Shown: one piece after another, positions 60,159 through 64,000 of the stretch
How positions within the stretch are numbered: position 1 is the stretch's first letter
Layout of the letters: every line of letters begins with the position of its first letter
Assembly (NCBI GenBank): GCA_963705515.1
Contig: CAVPJV010000001.1
Span: 62,001-126,000, forward strand
Length of the DNA: 64,000 nt
Direction of reading: 5' to 3'
From: Gaiellasilicea sp963705515
GTDB lineage: Bacteria > Actinomycetota > Thermoleophilia > Gaiellales > Gaiellaceae
Notes under the pieces: model-generated
The model's database searches: none
Told to the model about the DNA's origin: nothing
The model's input: only the letters and a program-made list of their open reading frames with translations
Program-made: the position numbers and the translations under genes

Positions 60159-62786
60159 CTAGTCGGGCGCGGGCAGGTGCTCGAGCACGCGCAGGCAGAC
60201 CTCGACGACGCGCGGGTCGAACTGCGAACCGGCCGCTTCCTCGAGCCGCCGCAGCGCCTCGCCGGGATCGAGCGCCTGCCGGTAGGGCCGGTCGGTCGTC
60301 ATCGCGTGGAACGCGTCGCAGGCGAAGATGATCCGCGCCTCGAGCGGGATCTCCTCGCCGGCCTTGCGGTCGGGATAGCCGTCGCCGTCCCAGCGCTCGT
60401 GGCAGGCGCGCACGATCCCGCAGACGTCCTGCAGCTGGTCGATCGGGGCGATGATCTTCGCGCCCAGCTCGGGGTGCGTCTCGATCAGCTCGCGCTCCTC
60501 CTCGGTCAGCGGCCCCGGCTTGAGCAGGACCGAGTTCGGGATCCCGATCTTGCCGATGTCGTGGAAGAGCGCGCCGAGCTCGAGCCGCTTCAGCGTGTCG
60601 CCGTCGAGGCCGAGCTCCTGCCCGACGAGGAGCGCCGTGTCGGTGATCCAGCGGGCGTGCGACGACGTGTACTCGTCGCGCGCCTCGAGCGCGTTCGCGA
60701 GCGCCTCGACGGTGGAGAGGAACGTGCGCTCGAGGCCCTCGAAGCTGGACGCGTTCGCGATCGCGAGCTTGGCCTGGTGCGCGAGCCCGCCGAGGAGGTC
60801 GAGCTCGCGCGTGCCGTACTCGACCTCGGGGCTGGCCGCGACGGTGATCGCTCCCCAGCGTCCCTCGAGGACGAACGGCGCGACGACGGACGGCGGGTCG
60901 GCGAGGACGAACGGCTCGAGCCGATGGGTGAGCGTCCCCGCGATCCGCTCTCCGAGGTCAGGACCGTCGGATCCGACCGAGGCGCGCACGACGACGTCGC
61001 CGCCCGCCGACTCCTGGAGCCAGAGGGAGGCGTGCGGCGCGGAGATCAGCTGTGCGGCGCCCTCGACGACGCGTTCGAGCACGCGCTCGAGCCCCTCCGC
61101 CGCGGCGAGGTCGCGCCCGAACTCGAGCAGCGCCTTCGCGCTCTCCGCCTCGCGGCGCTGTGCCTCGTAGAGGCGGGCGTTCTCGAGCGCGACGGCCGCA
61201 TGGCCGGCGAGCACCTGGAGCAGGCGCAGGTCGTCCTCGTCGAACTGGTTCAGGCCGAGCTTGGAGACGACGATCGCCCCGGTGACGCGGGAGCCGTAGT
61301 GCAGCGGGACGGCGATGATCGACTCCTCGATCCTCGTGGTACCGGGGATCTCGACCGCGAACGGGCACGTCGACGCGTCGTCGAGCAGGAGCGGCTCGCC
61401 CGTCTCGACGACGCGGCCGGTCAGACCCTCGCCGACGCGCGTGCGGAACACCTGCGCCGCGGTCCGGTCGGGCGCGGTCAGCTCGCCCTGGAACGCGATC
61501 GGCAGCAGGTCCGCGCCCTCGCGGATGAAGACCCGGCAGTTGTGGTAGTCGATCAGCAGCCGCAGCTCGTTCGCGATCGCCATCCCGATCTCGCGGACGT
61601 CGTTCGAGCGATTGAGCTTGCCGGCCAGCGACTGGAGCATCTTCAGGTGCGCGATCGAGCGAATGTCCTCGCCGCGGGTGTGACTGCCCACCGGGCGCTC
61701 CGTGTCCTCCTCGTCGAAGAAGACGACCCGGTTCTTGCCGCGCGCCTTCGCGGTCATCATCGCCGCCTCGGCGCAGGCGACGAGCTCGCGCGGGTTGGCG
61801 GCGTGCTCGGGGCCCTGTGCGATCCCGATCGAGACCGCGATCCTGCCGGCGAGGCCGAGCTCGACCCGGTCGAGGCGCTCGGCGAGCCTGGTCGCGAGGG
61901 CGATCGTGCGCTCCTGGCGGCTGCCCGGAACGATCACGGCGAACTCCTCGCCGCCGATCCGGCAGACGACGTCGGCCGCTCGGACGCTCGCGCGGAGGTG
62001 GTCGGCGAGGTCCGCCAGCACGTCGTCGCCGACTGCGTGCCCGAAGACGTCGTTGACCTTCTTGAAGTCGTCGATATCGACCATCACGACCGCGACGTGC
62101 GTGTGCTCTGCTGAGGCCAACGTCAGCTCGCGGCGGAGGCGCTCGTGGAAGTAGCGGTGGTTGTAGAGGCCGGTGAGCGAGTCGGTCTGCGCCTCGCGCT
62201 CGAGCCGCGCGCGGATGTGCGCGTTGTCGAGCGCCAGCGCGGCCGCGTCGCCGAGCCGCTGCGCGAGCTCGAACTCGGCGTCGCTGAAGGACGCGTGCTC
62301 GCCGATCCGGTAGACGTTGAGCGTCCCCTTGAGGACACCGCGGGCGATCAGCGGGACGCAGATCAGCGCCTCGGGATCGACCGGCGTCCCCGGCACGAAG
62401 GCGACGCGGGGATCGAGGTGCGCCTGGTTCGAGAGCACCGGCTGGCGGTGCTCGACCGCCCAGCCCGTGATCCCGACCCCGAACGGAAAGGTGTCGTTGA
62501 GGATCTCGTCGGCGTAGTCGCTGCGGACGAGGGCCGGGACGAGGTGCCGCTTCGACTCGTCCGCCTCGTAGATGTGCAGCGCCTCGTAGGGGACGATCTC
62601 GTCGAGCGTGTCCGCGATCCGGACGAGCAGCGAGTCGAGGCTCTGCTCGGAGAGCAGGTCGTGGAAGACGTCGGCGAGGCGCCGGTAGGAGTCGGTCGAC
62701 GGCGTGCTCCCAGGAGCCGCGTCGGCCGTCACCAGCCGCATGCGCGGTGCGCCGAGATCGGATGTCGTGCGTGCCGGTTCGTCCAT
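60159..62786 (-). CDS. GAF-GGDEF-GAF-GAF-HD-GYP protein (cyclic di-GMP synthesis and breakdown)
   Basis: 875 residues from the ATG at 62784-62786 (a longer reading adds 19). Domains in order: GAF (about 35-190), GGDEF with intact catalytic GGEEF (278-282) and the DSLTGLYNHRYF start, GAF (about 365-520), GAF (about 535-680), and C-terminal HD-GYP (about 690-865) with HDIGKIGIPN, HPELG and HERWDGDGYP. The two ends would make and degrade cyclic di-GMP under control of three sensor modules. All parts look intact, and no membrane segment is seen. Confidence 0.93.
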   Translation of the reverse strand: MDEPARTTSDLGAPRMRLVTADAAPGSTPSTDSYRRLADVFHDLLSEQSLDSLLVRIADTLDEIVPYEALHIYEADESKRHLVPALVRSDYADEILNDTFPFGVGITGWAVEHRQPVLSNQAHLDPRVAFVPGTPVDPEALICVPLIARGVLKGTLNVYRIGEHASFSDAEFELAQRLGDAAALALDNAHIRARLEREAQTDSLTGLYNHRYFHERLRRELTLASAEHTHVAVVMVDIDDFKKVNDVFGHAVGDDVLADLADHLRASVRAADVVCRIGGEEFAVIVPGSRQERTIALATRLAERLDRVELGLAGRIAVSIGIAQGPEHAANPRELVACAEAAMMTAKARGKNRVVFFDEEDTERPVGSHTRGEDIRSIAHLKMLQSLAGKLNRSNDVREIGMAIANELRLLIDYHNCRVFIREGADLLPIAFQGELTAPDRTAAQVFRTRVGEGLTGRVVETGEPLLLDDASTCPFAVEIPGTTRIEESIIAVPLHYGSRVTGAIVVSKLGLNQFDEDDLRLLQVLAGHAAVALENARLYEAQRREAESAKALLEFGRDLAAAEGLERVLERVVEGAAQLISAPHASLWLQESAGGDVVVRASVGSDGPDLGERIAGTLTHRLEPFVLADPPSVVAPFVLEGRWGAITVAASPEVEYGTRELDLLGGLAHQAKLAIANASSFEGLERTFLSTVEALANALEARDEYTSSHARWITDTALLVGQELGLDGDTLKRLELGALFHDIGKIGIPNSVLLKPGPLTEEERELIETHPELGAKIIAPIDQLQDVCGIVRACHERWDGDGYPDRKAGEEIPLEARIIFACDAFHAMTTDRPYRQALDPGEALRRLEEAAGSQFDPRVVEVCLRVLEHLPAPD

Positions 62787-62895
62787 TCGCCAAGAGCGAG
62801 CCGCCGCGGGAGGACGCCGCAGGGAACCCACCGGACGGATCATCGTGAAGAATCCGGCTTGCGGCTGTCCCTCTTTCGGGTGAGCCGTATATGTC

Positions 62896-62925
62896 TTGAC
62901 AGCCGTGGTCTCGCCTCTGTTGTAT
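62896..62925 (+). promoter_or_regulatory. Promoter of the amino-acid ABC transporter operon
   Basis: -35 TTGACA (62896-62901, perfect consensus), 18-base spacer, -10 TTGTAT (62920-62925). Transcription would start near 62932, about five bases before the GTG at 62937, so the mRNA is nearly leaderless. This is the only perfect TTGACA promoter I noticed in the window. Confidence 0.65.
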
Positions 62926-62936
62926 GGCTGCTACGA

Positions 62937-63760
<824 letters not shown>

Positions 63761-63764
<4 letters not shown>

Positions 63765-64000
63765 AAAGGATTCTCCTGGCCACGGCGGGGGTGGCCGTCG
63801 TAGCGGTCTTTGCCGCCACGATCGGCTTCGCACAGCCCAGCGCCACGACCGGGGTGGTGCGGGCGGAGGCCGCGGCGCCCCTGCCGAAGCTTCCGGCGAA
63901 CATCAAGGAGCGGCAGCGGTTCATCGTCGGCGTCAAGTGCGACGCCCCGCCGTTCGGCTACATCAACGTCCAGGGCAAGAACGCCGGCTTCGACGTCGAG
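63761..64000 (+). CDS. Amino-acid ABC transporter substrate-binding protein (cut by window edge)
   Basis: First 80 residues visible. Signal peptide (about 1-24, KRILLATAGVAVVAVFAATIGFA, then QPS) without a lipobox cysteine, then the start of a family-3 solute-binding domain (RQRFIVGVKCDAPPFGYINVQGKNAGFDVE), which resembles glutamate/aspartate-binding proteins (GluB, PEB1). Downstream permease genes are expected beyond the edge. Confidence 0.9.

Overview
The window is very GC-rich with tightly packed, often overlapping genes and many GTG starts. It carries an actinobacterial PknB/PstP/FHA cell-wall cluster, the GlgE trehalose-to-glycogen pathway, OpcA with glucose-6-phosphate dehydrogenase, and a caa3-type oxidase. 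This fits a deep-branching actinobacterium, probably of the class Thermoleophilia; the class is an inference from gene content, not from a marker gene. I see no rRNA, tRNA, CRISPR array, prophage or insertion sequence, and no gene-free stretch longer than 300 bases.

Layout. 1-8077 (minus): an orphan Ser/Thr kinase, fhaA, fhaB, pstP, ftsW/rodA, pbpA and a PASTA kinase cut by the window edge. 8182-11562: membrane protein, DUF4446 protein, HNH protein, a DUF2199-like protein and a rhodanese. 11631-14785: argG-argH behind two ARG boxes, then a secreted SIMPL protein. 14841-21474: nitrogen assimilation, with the operon glnA1-glnB-amt (minus), an ABC-2 exporter and a second glutamine synthetase. 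21639-30550: PRC-barrel protein, a GAF kinase paired with an ANTAR RNA-binding regulator, a second GAF kinase, an ECF sigma factor with a DUF4349 membrane protein, an ABC-F ATPase and a PAS-type kinase lacking its phospho-acceptor histidine. 30591-38833: one operon for the pentose phosphate pathway (tkt-rpiB-tal-pgi-gnd-zwf-opcA). 38817-42574: an inositol-phosphatase-family enzyme, a large secreted protein, an amidase and a 41-residue membrane protein. 42571-46313: heme O synthase and cytochrome oxidase subunits I and II. 46626-59611: alpha-glucan and trehalose metabolism (malQ, glgE, treS, mak, glgB, glgX) interrupted by an ABC-2 exporter. 59633-64000: a SnoaL-like protein, a five-domain GGDEF/HD-GYP protein and the start of an amino-acid ABC transporter operon.

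The nitrogen region is the most interesting. Both glutamine synthetase genes sit behind an intrinsic terminator whose 5' arm overlaps a hairpin with a GAGGC/GCCTC stem and a six-base loop, the architecture used by ANTAR antiterminators, and a histidine kinase-ANTAR pair lies 0.5 kb downstream of the second one. In the glnA1-glnB-amt operon the two tyrosines normally modified covalently (Tyr51 of PII and Tyr397 of glutamine synthetase) are both phenylalanine. I infer that control here may have shifted from covalent modification to RNA antitermination.

A second theme is dispersed palindromes of at least three families. One of them occurs between operon genes and ends a fixed 11 bases before a GTG start codon at two unrelated loci. 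A third theme is a TAnnnT box 6-8 bases in front of the start codon of eight genes, pointing to leaderless mRNAs.
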